Source: Homarus americanus (Eukaryota > Arthropoda > Malacostraca > Decapoda > Nephropidae). From it: a DNA stretch of 64,000 nt. The position numbers and the translations under genes are program-made. The notes beneath the pieces were generated by a model that was given only the letters and a program-made list of their open reading frames with translations, had not been told where the DNA came from and did not search any database. This document shows, piece after piece, positions 35,670 to 64,000 of the stretch. The stretch lies in assembly GCF_018991925.1 (NCBI RefSeq), contig NW_024725489.1, positions 5,399,614 through 5,463,613 on the forward strand. The letters are read 5' to 3'. Positions within the stretch are counted from its first letter, which is position 1. The number at the start of each line of letters is the position of its first letter.

Positions 35670-36408
35670 GCAGATGAAATTTAATGTGGACAAATGTAAA
35701 GAACTTAGTCTAGGAGATGTAAACAGAGAAACCAGATATCAGATGAACAACGTTGTTTTAGACAAATCCGACTGTGAGAAAGATTTAGGAATTATGATAA
35801 GTAGGAATCTTAAGTCAAGTAAACAATGGGTATTTTCTCTAAACACGGCTAACAAAGTACTTGAGTTCATACAAAGGAGAGTTAGTTACAAGATTAGCAA
35901 GGTTATCCAAAAACTACATACAGTATTGCACTTGTGAGACCTCACTTGGATTACTCAGTTCAGTTCTGGTCAATGTATTACAGAATAGATATAGAATCCC
36001 TAAAAAGCATTCAGAGGAGAATGACAAGACTAATCCCGGGCATTAGGAACCTTTAGTACAGAGACAAGTTCAAGCATCTTAATTTGCACTCCCTTGAGAG
36101 ATGTAGAGTGAGGGGCGATACGATCGAGGTGTATAAATGGAAGTCAAGGTTAAACAAAGGTGATATAACAAAGGTAGTCAAACTATCCAACCAGGAACGA
36201 ACTCGTAGCAATTTTTTTGAATTAGACAAATTTAGATATAGGTATACACTGGTTCGGAAATATCGTACAGTATTGGATGAGTGGAATAACTTACCAAACT
36301 TCATCATTAACTGGAACACTCTGGGTAGCTTCAAATATAGGTTGGACAGATATATAAGGGCCCACTGCAGTTTCTTCTATTCTTGCATTCTTACATGCCC
36401 CAAACAAT
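35670..36408 (+). pseudogene. CR1-like reverse transcriptase C-terminal remnant (second family)
   Basis: Frames 35,674-35,937, 35,861-36,046 and 36,084-36,410 read in relay across the C-terminal part of a CR1/Jockey-type ORF2: MKFNVDKCKELSLG, SDCEKDLGIMIS, then LERCRVRGDTIEVYKW, then VLDEWNNLPNF and SFKYRLDRYI. At least two frameshifts separate the pieces. The sequence is clearly related to but distinct from the element at 50,046. Confidence 0.87.
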
Positions 36409-36850
36409 AGTGTTTTAAATATCCTATCACAGGACAAACTTGGAGGCTAACCAATCACAAACGTTTCTTCACGTCTCCTGCTTGTGAACATTTGTTTAGT
36501 CATGATGGGCTTATATTTAGGCCTAAAAGATATTGATTGGACAGCCATAATATTGAGACTCCATTATTGATTAATCTCAGTAGAAGAATTGACTAATAAA
36601 CAAGTGTAATGCTATGTGTCTTATTTTTATCATTAGTTTATTAGGGGTTTTTTTAAATTTACTGTGAATTTAGTTGAATATTTGAGAAGATTAATAATTT
36701 TGTTGTTACTTTTTACTTTCAGTACTTGAGTACTTTATGGATGAGATACTTTTGTACTTCTACTTGAGTATATTGAACTTTGGATACTTTTACTTCTACT
36801 TGAATTACATTTTGCCAAAATCTCACTTAAGTAACAAAGTCCAGTACTAT

Positions 36851-36957
36851 TTACAACTGTGCTCACTGGTAAGAAAAATTTTAAGTGTGAAGGTTGGGGA
36901 AATAGTGTTTTATACCAGTGAAATTCTGAAACAACATATGGTTATGCACTGCTTAGT
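36851..36957 (+). pseudogene. Displaced zinc-finger fragment
   Basis: The pattern CTCACTGGTAAGAAAAATT then TTAAGTGTGAAGG corresponds to a TGEKnFKCE linker and finger start, followed by a finger-like helix end (ILKQHMVMH). It is in the same orientation as the gene at 29,438 and is split from the next fragment (38,158) by a retrotransposon. Confidence 0.75.
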
Positions 36958-38157
36958 TAGTTTCCTGGATTTTCTGCACAAAAACTTGGAGAAACGTAAG
37001 ACATCACAGGCCGTTGCCCTTGTTGACTTCAGGAAGGCTTTTGACCTTGTTGATCACTGCACTATTATTAACAAGGCCATTGCACCAGGGCTGCCCACCA
37101 ACCTGGTTTCATCGCTCACTGATTTCCTGAGTGAGCGTCGTCAGGCAGTGAGGTAGCAGGGTTCTTTCTCCACATTCCAACACCTCACCTGTGGTGTTCC
37201 CCACAGAACCAAGATGGGACCACTGTGCTTCCTAATCCTGATGAACTACGCTCTATCGGACATTCCTCACTGGTGGAAGTACGTGGATGACTGCACTGTG
37301 GGGGTTACAATGGACAACACCTCATCGGACTACTCATCGCTATAAGGCACCCTGGACAGGCTACAGGCAATGGACTACGGAGAACAAGGTCACCATCAAT
37401 CACACCAAAAGCATAGTCATGCACTTCTATACCACCACCACGTCAGTTCATGCTCCAGCAGTTACAGTGGGTGCCCATCCTCTCCAGTTAGTGCAGTCTG
37501 CCCAACTCGTGGGTGTAACTATAGACCACAAACTGGGCTGGAAGGCCCATGTAACCAACACAATCAAGGCAGCCTCATACCAACTCTACATGCAATGACG
37601 ACTCAAGTCATTTGGGGCACCCACGCCAGAGCTAAGGACTATCTACAACTCATTTATTCTCCCAAAATTAAAGTATGCGTCACCAGTCTGGTTGTCTTCT
37701 CTCAACTCTACCCAACAACGTCAGCTAGAGAAGGTACAGAAGAGGGCCTGCAGAATCATGCTCGGCGCAGACTCCTCCGGCTACAACAATGCTCTCTCCT
37801 ACCTGGAAATGCCATCCCTCAATGACCTCCACCACCACGTACTAGCAGGGTTTGGCAGTGGACTACTGCAGTACTGCACCATCCTCGTCATCACCACCTA
37901 CTGCCACCAGCAGTCCCCCGCCCACCTCGCGCAATCCGCCACTACAACAAAATTCAGCCCATGAGAGCCCACACTGATAGATATATGAATAGCACCATCC
38001 CATCTATTGTTAAAATAATAAACAGCTCCAGATTTATGTTCTGTACAGCCCTGTAGATGTATTAAACGTATATTATTATGTCTAAATCACATGTAGGTTT
38101 GTATATTTTCAGCCACCGGCTGCAACTCTCTTAATAAACCGTTTATTATTATTATTT
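36958..38157 (+). mobile_element. Truncated non-LTR retrotransposon with (ATT)n tail inside finger DNA
   Basis: Broken plus-strand frames encode reverse transcriptase motifs: VALVDFRKAFDLVDH, then MGPLCFLIL and WKYVDDCTVG (the YVDD catalytic box) near 37,280, then QRQLEKVQKRACRIMLGADS near 37,720. The element ends in a CAGCCACCGGCTGCAAC motif and a (TTA)n run at about 38,140. Stops and frameshifts make it inactive. The tail family also occurs at 11,491-11,660. It belongs to the Jockey/I-type non-LTR group; the exact clade is not certain. Confidence 0.88.
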
Positions 38158-38240
38158 TATTGGTGAGAAAAAATAGTGAAGATTGTGGTAAAAGTTTTGA
38201 AAGGAAAGCCCTTCTTGTGAGGCATATGAGTGTACTGTAG
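38158..38240 (+). pseudogene. Displaced zinc-finger fragment, last of the tail
   Basis: TTGGTGAGAAAA then GAAGATTGTGGTAAAAG encodes a TGEK linker, a CGKSFERKALLVRHM finger with one frameshift, then a TAG stop. It resumes where 36,957 left off. Confidence 0.78.
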
Positions 38241-38710
38241 GTGTAACTGTAGTAATGAACTACTGTACAGTGAATATACTGTAATGTATAATTGTTCTGT
38301 GTTATAAGTTTGTAAACATTAACAGATTATAAATATCATCCCAATTGGATTATTGTTCAAAGGATTAAGTATCACGAGTACTGTACTACTATTTTTAGGT
38401 CTGGATTCTCCTGTAAACCAACAGATCTTTTGTTTGTGTATGAAGTTATGCGAGCCAAAACTTCGTATTAGCACCACAAAGAAAAACACCAGAAAATGTG
38501 GTTAAAGTTTTGGAAAATGGAACTCTCTATATCTCTTGAACTAATTGTGACACTCAGTCATTCTATTACCAAATTGAAGCTTACATACTCTTGATTATAT
38601 TGCCACAATAATAATCTTGTTATGTTTATTTGTAATCATGAAAATACTCATAAACTTAGCAATTTAGAGGCTTTAGATTTTGATAAAATTTGATTATTTT
38701 GAAATACGAA
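38241..38710. other. Unassigned spacer
   Basis: AT-rich unique DNA with no recognised feature. Confidence 0.55.
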
Positions 38711-40830
38711 CACCACCACCACAAACACCACCACCTCCACCACAAACACCGCCACCTCCACCACAAACACCGCCACCTCCACCACTAACACCGCCACCCT
38801 CCACCACTAACACCACCGCCACCTCAAACACCGCCACCCACCACAAACACCGCCATACCTCCACCACAAACACCGCCACCTCCACCCTATCACCACCTCC
38901 ACCATAAACACCGCCACCTCCACCACCAACATCGCCACCTCCACCACAAACACCGCCCTCCACCACTATCACCGCCACCTCCACCACTATCACCGCCACC
39001 TCCACCACAAACACCGCCACCTCCACCACTATCACCGCCACCTCCACCACTAACACCGCCACCTCCACCACAAACACCGCCACCTCTAACACCACCTCCT
39101 CCTCCACCACTAACATCGCCACCTCACCACTAACACCGCCACCTCCACCACTAACATCGCCACCTCCACCACTAACATCACACCTCCACCACTGACATCG
39201 CTCCACCACTGACACCGCCACCTGCCACTAACACCACCACCTCCACCACGCCACACTCACCTCCTCCACCACCGCCAACACCACTAACACCGCCATCACC
39301 ACTAACATCGCCACCTCCACCACTACCGCCACCTCTAACACCACCTCACTCCCTAACACCGCCACCTCCACCACTAACATCGCCACCTCCACCACTAACA
39401 TCGTCTAACACCGCCACCTCCACCACTAACACCGCCACCTCCACCACTAACATCACCACCTCCACCACTAACATCGCCACCTCACCACTAACACCGCCAC
39501 CTCTAACACCACCTCCTCCACTAACACCGCCACCTCCACCACTAACATCATACCTCTAACACCACCTCCACCACTAACACCGCCACCTCACCACTAACAC
39601 CGCCACCTCCACCACTAACATCGCCACCTCCACCACTAACATCGCCACCTCCACCACTGACATCGCCACCTCCACCACTGACACCGCCACCTCCACCACA
39701 AACACCGCCACCTCCACCACTAACACCACCACCTCCACCCTAACATCATACCTCCACCACTAACATCGCCACCTCCACCACTAACACCGCACCTCTAACA
39801 CCACCTCCTCCTCCACTAACACCGCCACCTCCACCACTAACACCGCCACCTCACCACTAACATCGCCACCTCCACCACTAACACCGCCACCTCTAACACC
39901 ACCTCCTCCACTAACACCGCCACCTCCACCACTAACATCCCCCACCACTAACATTGCCACCTCCACCACTAACACCCACCTCACCACCAACACGCCACCT
40001 CCACACTAACACCGCCACCTCCACCTTTAACATCGCCACCTCCACCACTAACATCACCACTTCCACCACTAACATCGCCACCTCCACCACTAACACCGCC
40101 ACCTCCACCACTAACACCACCACTACCGCCACCTCCACCACTAACACCGCCACCTCCTAACACCGCCACCTCCACCACCCCACCTCCACCACTAACATCG
40201 CCACCTCCACCACCACCGCCACCTACCACTACCGCCACCTCCACCACTAACACCGCCACCTCCACCACTAACACCGCCACCTCCACCACTAACACACCAC
40301 CACCACCTCCACCACTAATACCACTTCTCCACCACTAACACCACCTCCTCCACCACTAATACTACCTCTTGCCACCTCCACCACTAACACCGCCACCTCC
40401 ACCACTAACACCGCCACCTCCACCACTAACACCGCCACCTCCACCACTAACATCGCCACCTCCACCACTAACACCGCCACCTCCACCACTAACACCGCCA
40501 CCTCCACCACTAACACCGCCACCTCCACCACTAACACCGCCACCTCCACCACTAACATCGCCACCTCCACCACTAACACCACCTCCTCCACCACTAACAC
40601 CGCCACCTCCACCACTAACACCGCCACCTCCACCACTAACACCGCCACCTCCACCACTAACACCGCCACCTCCACCACTAACACCGCCACCTCCACCACT
40701 AACACCGCCACCTCCACCACTAACATCGCCACCTCCACCACTAACACCGCCACCTCCACCACTAACATCGCCACCTCCACCACTAACATCGCCACCTCCA
40801 CCACTAACACCACCTCCTCCACAACCACCA
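38711..40830. repeat. 21-bp C/A-rich minisatellite, copy B
   Basis: The same unit family as 7,632-8,035 (core CCACCTCCACCACTAAC). The stretch 40,369-40,810 is almost perfectly regular, about 21 uninterrupted 21-bp units differing only in ACCG versus ATCG. Left of that the array is patchier. Open frames on both strands (Pro/Thr-rich and Val/Glu/Gly-rich) are by-products of the period being a multiple of three. Confidence 0.95.
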
Positions 40831-43020
40831 CTACTACCACCATCACCTTCTTCACCATGACCTCCTTCACCACCTCCCCCAACACCACTGCTTCCTACAC
40901 CACCACCACCATTTAATGATTTAACATACAATACCTAAGCTTACTATAAACCTTATCAAAAAACAGTTCACATTTTATATACTGTATACAGTACAGTACA
41001 AGTGTCTCATAACATCGTGTGTCCAGTTCCCCAGATAATGTACTGTACTCTACACCATTATGTTATAGGTTAGATATTTTTATATTATGTAAGTAAAGAT
41101 AAACTAAATGCATAACAATTTACTTAAGTTGTATATATTTGGTTAAAATTTTTGTCTTGTATACAATGTTCATTTGATAAGATTTGTTCTATGCTGTATT
41201 TATACGAGGTCTCATGTGATATTTTATGTGCAAAACAGTTTATAAAAGTTGTACTGTTAGCCGGAACAATTGGTGCAGAGCTCTTACGGGGATGAGAGAT
41301 TACATGGTAATTTTCGAGCTAGTAAAGAGACAACTCTCAAACTCGGGAAAATCTCACATTCCTGGAAAATTTCTGGGTATTGGGGAAAGTTTCCGAGAGT
41401 CTAAACTACGCATCTTGCATAGACAGACACCAGCCCACTTTCAAAGAATATTTCTTGGTGCTGAGAAAAGTTTTCTGAGAGTAAACTGTGCATTTCATAT
41501 TGACTCTAAACTTTGAATCTCATCTCACATGGATAAACACTCTGCCACTACATCTAAACAGTGGGCAAGAGCAGAAATATATAAGGCTAGCAAAAAACTG
41601 CATTTGTATCATGTCATGGGGATTCTGCCTAAGGATATAAAATTGTATTCTGTGCTGTGCGGGAATACTTCCATCAATTTCCTACATTGATATAATAAGT
41701 TGTTGATAAAAATCATTCCATTTCTTAGAAGGCAAAACATTTTATTAATCAAAAACTAATTACTGTACAGTATAATACAGAAGTACATTTACTCCAGCTC
41801 GAGAGTTACAATACTGTAACTTGATCTGGCCAGTCACCATTCCTGCATCTCACTTAAGCCAACCCACATCAGTAATGCAATGATATTATAGATAAAAAAT
41901 TGATAAGGAAAAAACTTGTATGAAAAGTACTATACAGTAATTAGGAATCATCTGTAAGTGAAGGAAATTAGTAAAGTTCTTAAAATATGATACTGAGAGG
42001 CAAATGGTGAGGAGCTCATTATCATATCAATGTTAGATGGTAAATAATACTTGACTCATCAACAAACTCAGTTTTTTTCTTGTACAGTACAGTATATGTA
42101 CAGTATTTTACTTTTCTCAAGGGAGAGGTTTAGAAGGGTTGTTTGTGTAAGCTTCATCTCTGCCATATCCTAAAAGTGACACAATTCTTGCCACCAACTC
42201 ATATTCTGTACTCTCTCAAGAACCACAAGTCTCACTCACTCCAAGAAATATGTAGTGCCTTGTTATTTTTAAGTTCCAGTTTCACCTCCTGTCATGCTTA
42301 TCTTCTTTATGAGAGTAAAAATTGAACACTCTTTGTTGTTAATAAAGTATTATATTTTATAGTAAATTGTTGTATTAGTTCTTTGACCTTTCATACAGTC
42401 AGGGGCAGCCTAAAGGACCTGCAACACCTGCAGTTGCAGGGTTTCAGTGCCTGCTAGCAATAAATAAATCTATCTTCTCAGTCATACTGAGAACTGTCCA
42501 ACAAAGCAATTTCTATAGATATTATGTTCATATATTGTGACTGCATGTGGTTCTACGAAGAATAACATAGATAAAATCTTGTAAATTTGCTGGGCAGAAT
42601 GGAACAGACTAACAGCAATTAGTTCACAGTGTGGGAAGTTGGGAGAGGTCTTTGTCCTGCATTTGACTTAATGTAAACTAGGCTGATGATACTGTAACTA
42701 AGTGCCATTCTTTAGACCATGAGACTCAAGATTGCTAATTAGAAAAAGGAATACAGTACTAATAATGCACATACAAAAGTGCTGTAATACAGGTAATCTT
42801 ATAATGATTTAATAATTAACTCGCTAATTGTATTGTACTGTATATACCAATACTACCAAGGTGTGATACCATAGGGGAGAACATAAAGAGAAAGTTAAAA
42901 GAAAGGTATAATGAAGATAAGGAAAATACTGTGTTTCATGTTTTTCTAGGGATCGCTAAAGACATTTTACAGCGGGTCATGTAGACTACAGGTGTTCAAA
43001 CAATGTACATAGACAGTGCA
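40831..43020. other. Unique flank of duplicated block, copy B
   Basis: Aligns with 8,036-9,020, including the TTTAATGATTTAACATACAA start and the CAACAATGTACATAGACAG-type end. The interval 41,468-42,599 has no match in copy A. No gene is recognised. Confidence 0.8.
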
Positions 43021-44205
43021 CTAATCCCCTCCCAGGTGTGCTAATCCCCTTCCTGATGTACTAATCCCCTCCCAGGTGTACTAATCCCCCCTCATGTACT
43101 TATCCTCTCTCTGGTCTGCTAATCCCCTCCATGATGTACCAATTCCCTCCCTGATGTACTAATCCCCTTCCTCGTGTGTTAATTCTCTCCCTCATGTGTT
43201 AATTCCAACCCTGATATGTTAATTCCCTCCCTGATGTGTTAACTCCCTCCTTGATGTGTTAATTCCCTCCCTGATGTCTAATTGCTTTCTCTGATGTGTT
43301 AATTCCTCCCTGGTGTACTAATTGCCCTTCCTGATGTGTTAATTCCCTCCCTGATGTACTAATTGCCCTCCCTGATATGTTAATTCCCTCCCTGATGTTA
43401 ATTTCTCCCTGGTGTACTAATTGCCCTCCCTAATGTGTTAATTCCCTCCCTGATATACTAGTTGCCCTCCCTGATGTGTTAATTCCCTCCCTGATTTGTT
43501 AATTCCCTCCCTGATCTGTTATTTCCTTCCCTGATGTACTAATTGCCCTTCCTAATGCGTTAATTCCTTCCTTGGTGTTAATTCCTCCCTGGTGTACTAA
43601 TTGCCCTTCCTGATGTGTTAATTCCCTCCCTGATGTACTAATTGCCCTCCCTGATATGTTAATTCCCTCCCTGATGTTAATTTCTCCCTGGTGTACTAAT
43701 TGCCCTCCCTAATGTGTTAATTCCCTCCCTGATGTACTAGTTGCCCTCCCTGATGTGTTAATTCCCTCCCTGATTTGTTAATTCCCTCCCTGATCTGTTA
43801 TTTCCTTCCCTGATGTACTAATTGCCCTTCCTAATGCGTTAATTCCTTCCTTGGTGTTAATTCCTCCCTGGTGTACTAATTGCCCTTCCTGATGTGTTAA
43901 TTCCCTCCCTGATGTACTAATTGCCCTCCCTGATATGTTAATTCCCTCCCTGATGTTAATTTCTCCCTGGTGTACTAATTGCCCTCCCGATGTGTTAATT
44001 CCCTCCCTAATGTGTTTATTCTGTCTCTGATGTGTTAATTCCCTCCCTGATCTGGTTAAGTCCCTCCCTGATCTGTTAACTCTCTCCCTGATCTGTTAAT
44101 TCCCTCCTTGATGTACTAATAGCCCTCCCTGATGTGTTAATTCCCTCCCTGATCTGTTAATTCCCTTCCTATTGCGTTAATTGTCTCCCTGGTGTACTAA
44201 TAATC
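43021..44205. repeat. Second minisatellite (20-21 bp), copy B, with 279-bp higher-order repeat
   Basis: Units of TTAATTCCCTCCCTGATGTG and CTAATTGCCCTCCCTGATGTA. Between about 43,327 and 43,990 a set of 13-14 units is repeated as a 279-bp block (matching starts at 43,327, 43,606 and 43,885). The copy A array shows no such block. There is no retrotransposon insertion here. Confidence 0.93.
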
Positions 44206-44706
44206 ACCAAAGTAGTGATGCAAAACGATAAATACTATGATATTTATACGTAACAATTTTGTACAATTAAAAAAATGAAACTGAGGCCAAAAACTTGTAA
44301 TAATTATCAGGCAATTTTTTTTTCTACAAAATTAAGAAAAATACTATTTTAAGCGGTGATAACAAAAACTAGTTCCTGTAGCTTATCATCCAAGGCAGAT
44401 AACCAAAGCTAAATAATGAACCCTAAGGACTTACAATAATATTAAGAAGTAGTGGAACGTTTAGTATTAGTATTATTTCAGTTTCAAATATATCAACATG
44501 TTTAGATGAGGTAAGCTAATTATAATTTTGAATGGTATATAAAACTGACAATTACTAATTATTTATAATTGTTAATGCTATAACACCGTTTTGGGTTTCC
44601 TGATCACCTTATAACATTAAACTGTCAAAAAAAAAGTATTATTTCGGTTTTAAAGCGACTTGGAGGCGGAAGAATACTGGGCCCAGCGTCAGGTAGGAGG
44701 GAAGAC
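44206..44706. other. Right end of duplicated block and 5' flank of the four-exon gene
   Basis: Positions 44,206-44,315 match 11,111-11,210. The remainder is AT-rich and must include the promoter and leader of the gene starting at 44,707 or 44,752. I see no clear TATA box or initiator. Confidence 0.5.
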
Positions 44707-61974
<17,268 letters not shown>

Positions 61975-62175
61975 GTAAAGAAAGTTCCAGTAAAGGGAAA
62001 AAAAGATGAAACCAAGAAAGTTCCAGGAGAGGAAAAGAAAGTTGAAGCAAAAAGAAAATTGTGGGAAAGGAAAAAAATTCTAGTAAAGGAAATGAACGTC
62101 GAGAAAATGAGACGAAAGATCCAGGAAAGGAATAGAAAGGTGAAGATCAAAGGGGAGACGTCTGTTTATGGATAA
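61975..62175 (+). other. In-frame open extension after the exon 4 stop
   Basis: After TAA at 61,972-61,974 the same frame stays open for 66 codons and stops at 62,173. The first about 25 codons are ordinary repeat modules (VKKVPVKGKK, TKKVPGEEKKVEAK), then a basic tail ending in SVYG. The stop replaces a position usually filled by GAA. It may be a recent nonsense mutation or a read-through site. Confidence 0.75.
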
Positions 62176-63105
62176 AACTGGGTGAGGAAAGGTAAGAGAA
62201 AGAAGTAGTGGGGGAAGGGAAAGAAGTGAAGGAAGGATGAGAAGAGGAAATTCGGGAAATATGTAAATCATATACCTTTATGTAAAGGAGGCAACATTAT
62301 CAATAGGTTTGTTCCTGGATATTGAATCCCTTCTTCACGTTTCTCAGTGAGGACAGGTGAGGAAACTCGGTAGTGGGGGAACTCGAGTTGCTGTGTCTAG
62401 CCATTCGCAAAGTTACCAGAAGAAGAATATTTCTCATGTATTTTTCGTGTAATTGTGAGGGATTTATATGATTTTGATTATTTTGTATTGATGGGTAATG
62501 TATGTATTGTTTTAAGTTTTGCTATCATGGTATTTTATTTTATATCCTTCCACACGTTGCAGTGTCTTAATTTTATTGGCTTACATCGATTATTAAAGGA
62601 GTTTTGCATCCTTAGGGGACTATATGGCACGAAGAAATTTGATAAAATCTTATAAATTAACACCGACTAAATAATTGCTGGACAAAGGGAAAAATATTAA
62701 ACCTTAACCGAAATGTGAAATCCAAACTTATTAAAGTGCGGTTTTTTTTCGCTGAGAAAAAACTCACTATACTGTTTAGTCGAATTCTTAAACGTATATT
62801 TAAAACGAATGATTTACCTCTTCCTTAGTATGTTAGAACCTGTGTGTGAATGACTACAGTGGGTTCCTTGAGGTTAGCATTGTACACCCTATACTAATAT
62901 TTAAGTGGACGATGCAGTATGAGAGAGATCATTTAAAAAATAGCAAGGATCAAGAAGGTGATACAGTAATGTATTAAAGAGTAGAAGGTGTGTGTGGGTG
63001 GGTGGCCAATTTTGGGGACATGAGACCAATTAGTAGTTTTTCTTTTCATGTCTCCTTTATATTTTGGTGCTTCCTTTAACTAACGGTAGGCTCTACATTG
63101 CAAAC
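62176..63105. other. Unassigned 3' flank of the gene
   Basis: Probably 3'UTR and intergenic DNA. Purine-rich to 62,260, then ordinary AT-rich sequence. I do not see a clear AATAAA within the first 300 bp after the stop. Confidence 0.5.
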
Positions 63106-63295
63106 AGACTTAGTATACAGTGCACTCACTCGGTATACTGTGCGTAGACTCTGTATACTGTGCAGACTCGGTTACTTACGGTGTCCACACTAATTATACA
63201 GTGCACACAGACTGTATACATTGCATACAAACTCAATATACAGTACACACAGACTCCGCATACAGTGTACATAGACATTGAAAGTATACATAAAC
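63106..63295. repeat. Degenerate tandem repeat, about 25-bp units
   Basis: Seven or eight loose copies of a unit like ACTCGGTATACAGTGCACAC, some with TATACTGTG in place of TATACAGTG. Confidence 0.7.
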
Positions 63296-63634
63296 AAGGT
63301 AAACGGTAAGTCAGCAAAACAACCACCTGCTGTGCGCTGTAAGAGTTCAACACGGTTTAAACCTATTCCAATCCCTTTGTTATCTGCTTGTGCCATTGAT
63401 TTAGCCAGCGCATAAACTAGCCTACTCCCTTATAATTAACAAATCGCAATCATAAGTAATCTTTCAGTTTTGATAGTGTAGCAGTGGTAAAATTATGAAT
63501 TGATGGAGTAGGGTCTCGTATTTATACTTCACGTATTACCACGGGATTTCCAGTTCCAGAAACCACTACAGTGTTGCAAAATTCATGGCGGGTGTCGTCG
63601 GAGGGGGGGGGTGAGGTGTCGTGGCAAGAACTCC
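63296..63634. other. Unassigned spacer
   Basis: No feature recognised apart from a G run at 63,602-63,611. Confidence 0.5.
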
Positions 63635-64000
63635 TTAACTTGGAGTGTTCAATAATAAGGATACTCACAACATAAAGTCACCCCTCATAAGGATACTCAC
63701 AACACCAAGTCTTCGTCATAAGGCTATTCAAGTCACCATCATAAGGCTACTCACAACGCCAAGTCTTCATCATAAGGCTACTCACAACAAGTCTGCGTCA
63801 TAAGGCTATTCAAGTCACCATCATAAGGCTACTCACACAACACCAAGTCTTCATCATAAGGCTACTCACAAGTCACCATAATAAGGCTACTCACAACACC
63901 AAGTCTTCATCATAAGGCTACTCACAACAAGTCACCAGCTACTCAAGTCATAGGAGGCAACAAGTCACCATCATAAGGCTACTCACAACACCAAGTCACC
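63635..64000. repeat. Minisatellite running off the right edge, about 31-bp unit
   Basis: Units combining CATCATAAGGCTACTCACAA with CACCAAGTCTT, some units shortened. It continues past the window. Confidence 0.92.

Noticed and set aside
40289..40931. Open frames in all phases of the copy B minisatellite
   Set aside because: The 21-bp period keeps every stop-free phase open indefinitely. No evidence of translation.
43021..44205. CRISPR-like array of regular short repeats
   Set aside because: Repeats are head-to-tail with no unique spacers, and the DNA is eukaryotic.

Overview
This is eukaryotic nuclear DNA, very repeat-rich, most likely from a crustacean (decapod-like) or another arthropod with a large genome. 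The inference rests on four things: a multi-exon gene with GT/AG splice sites, a long C2H2 zinc-finger array, an intact CR1/Jockey-type retrotransposon with several dead relatives, and Ty3/gypsy, Penelope-like and pogo/Tigger-like elements interleaved with kilobase minisatellites. Nothing looks bacterial: I see no operons, no CRISPR array, no rRNA and no tRNA.

Layout. Positions 1-8,035 are an extremely strand-asymmetric C/A-only minisatellite (21-bp family), broken by an unassigned island (1,401-2,160) and a probable solo LTR (6,728-7,631). Positions 8,036-11,210 are the unique flank and a second minisatellite, into which a 5'-truncated CR1-like copy has inserted. Positions 11,500-21,120 hold a non-LTR tail, a decayed pogo/Tigger-like transposase, another 21-bp minisatellite and a small LTR element with two unequal LTRs. 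Positions 21,124-27,277 hold a decayed Ty3/gypsy element (minus strand), itself hit by a non-LTR fragment and flanked by pogo-like MITEs. Positions 29,428-32,038 are an open 866-residue zinc-finger gene. Its 3' finger tail is decayed and scattered to 38,240 by transposon insertions. Positions 38,711-44,315 are a second, diverged copy of the 7,632-11,210 block.

The right third (44,707-61,974) is best read as one host gene of four exons, reconstructed from open frames, matching splice phases and good splice signals. A signal-peptide exon and two small cysteine-rich exons give four CxxxC motifs in the manner of the TMEM59 family. A 3.1-kb terminal exon encodes a glycosylation-site-rich segment and then about 850 residues of Lys/Glu-rich repeats. 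Its introns are packed with mobile DNA: intron 1 holds CR1 fragments, RNase H-bearing non-LTR tails and a 27-bp array whose every unit carries GTAAG; intron 2 holds a full-length, intact CR1-like element with 37-bp target-site duplications; intron 3 holds a Penelope-like GIY-YIG element with inverted ends, a MITE and microsatellites.

The most interesting items are this gene (a CxxxC ectodomain joined to a giant charged repeat, with an in-frame open extension past its stop), the zinc-finger gene caught between array homogenisation and decay at both ends, the intact CR1-like element with a dimeric 5'UTR, and the diverged in-contig block duplication.
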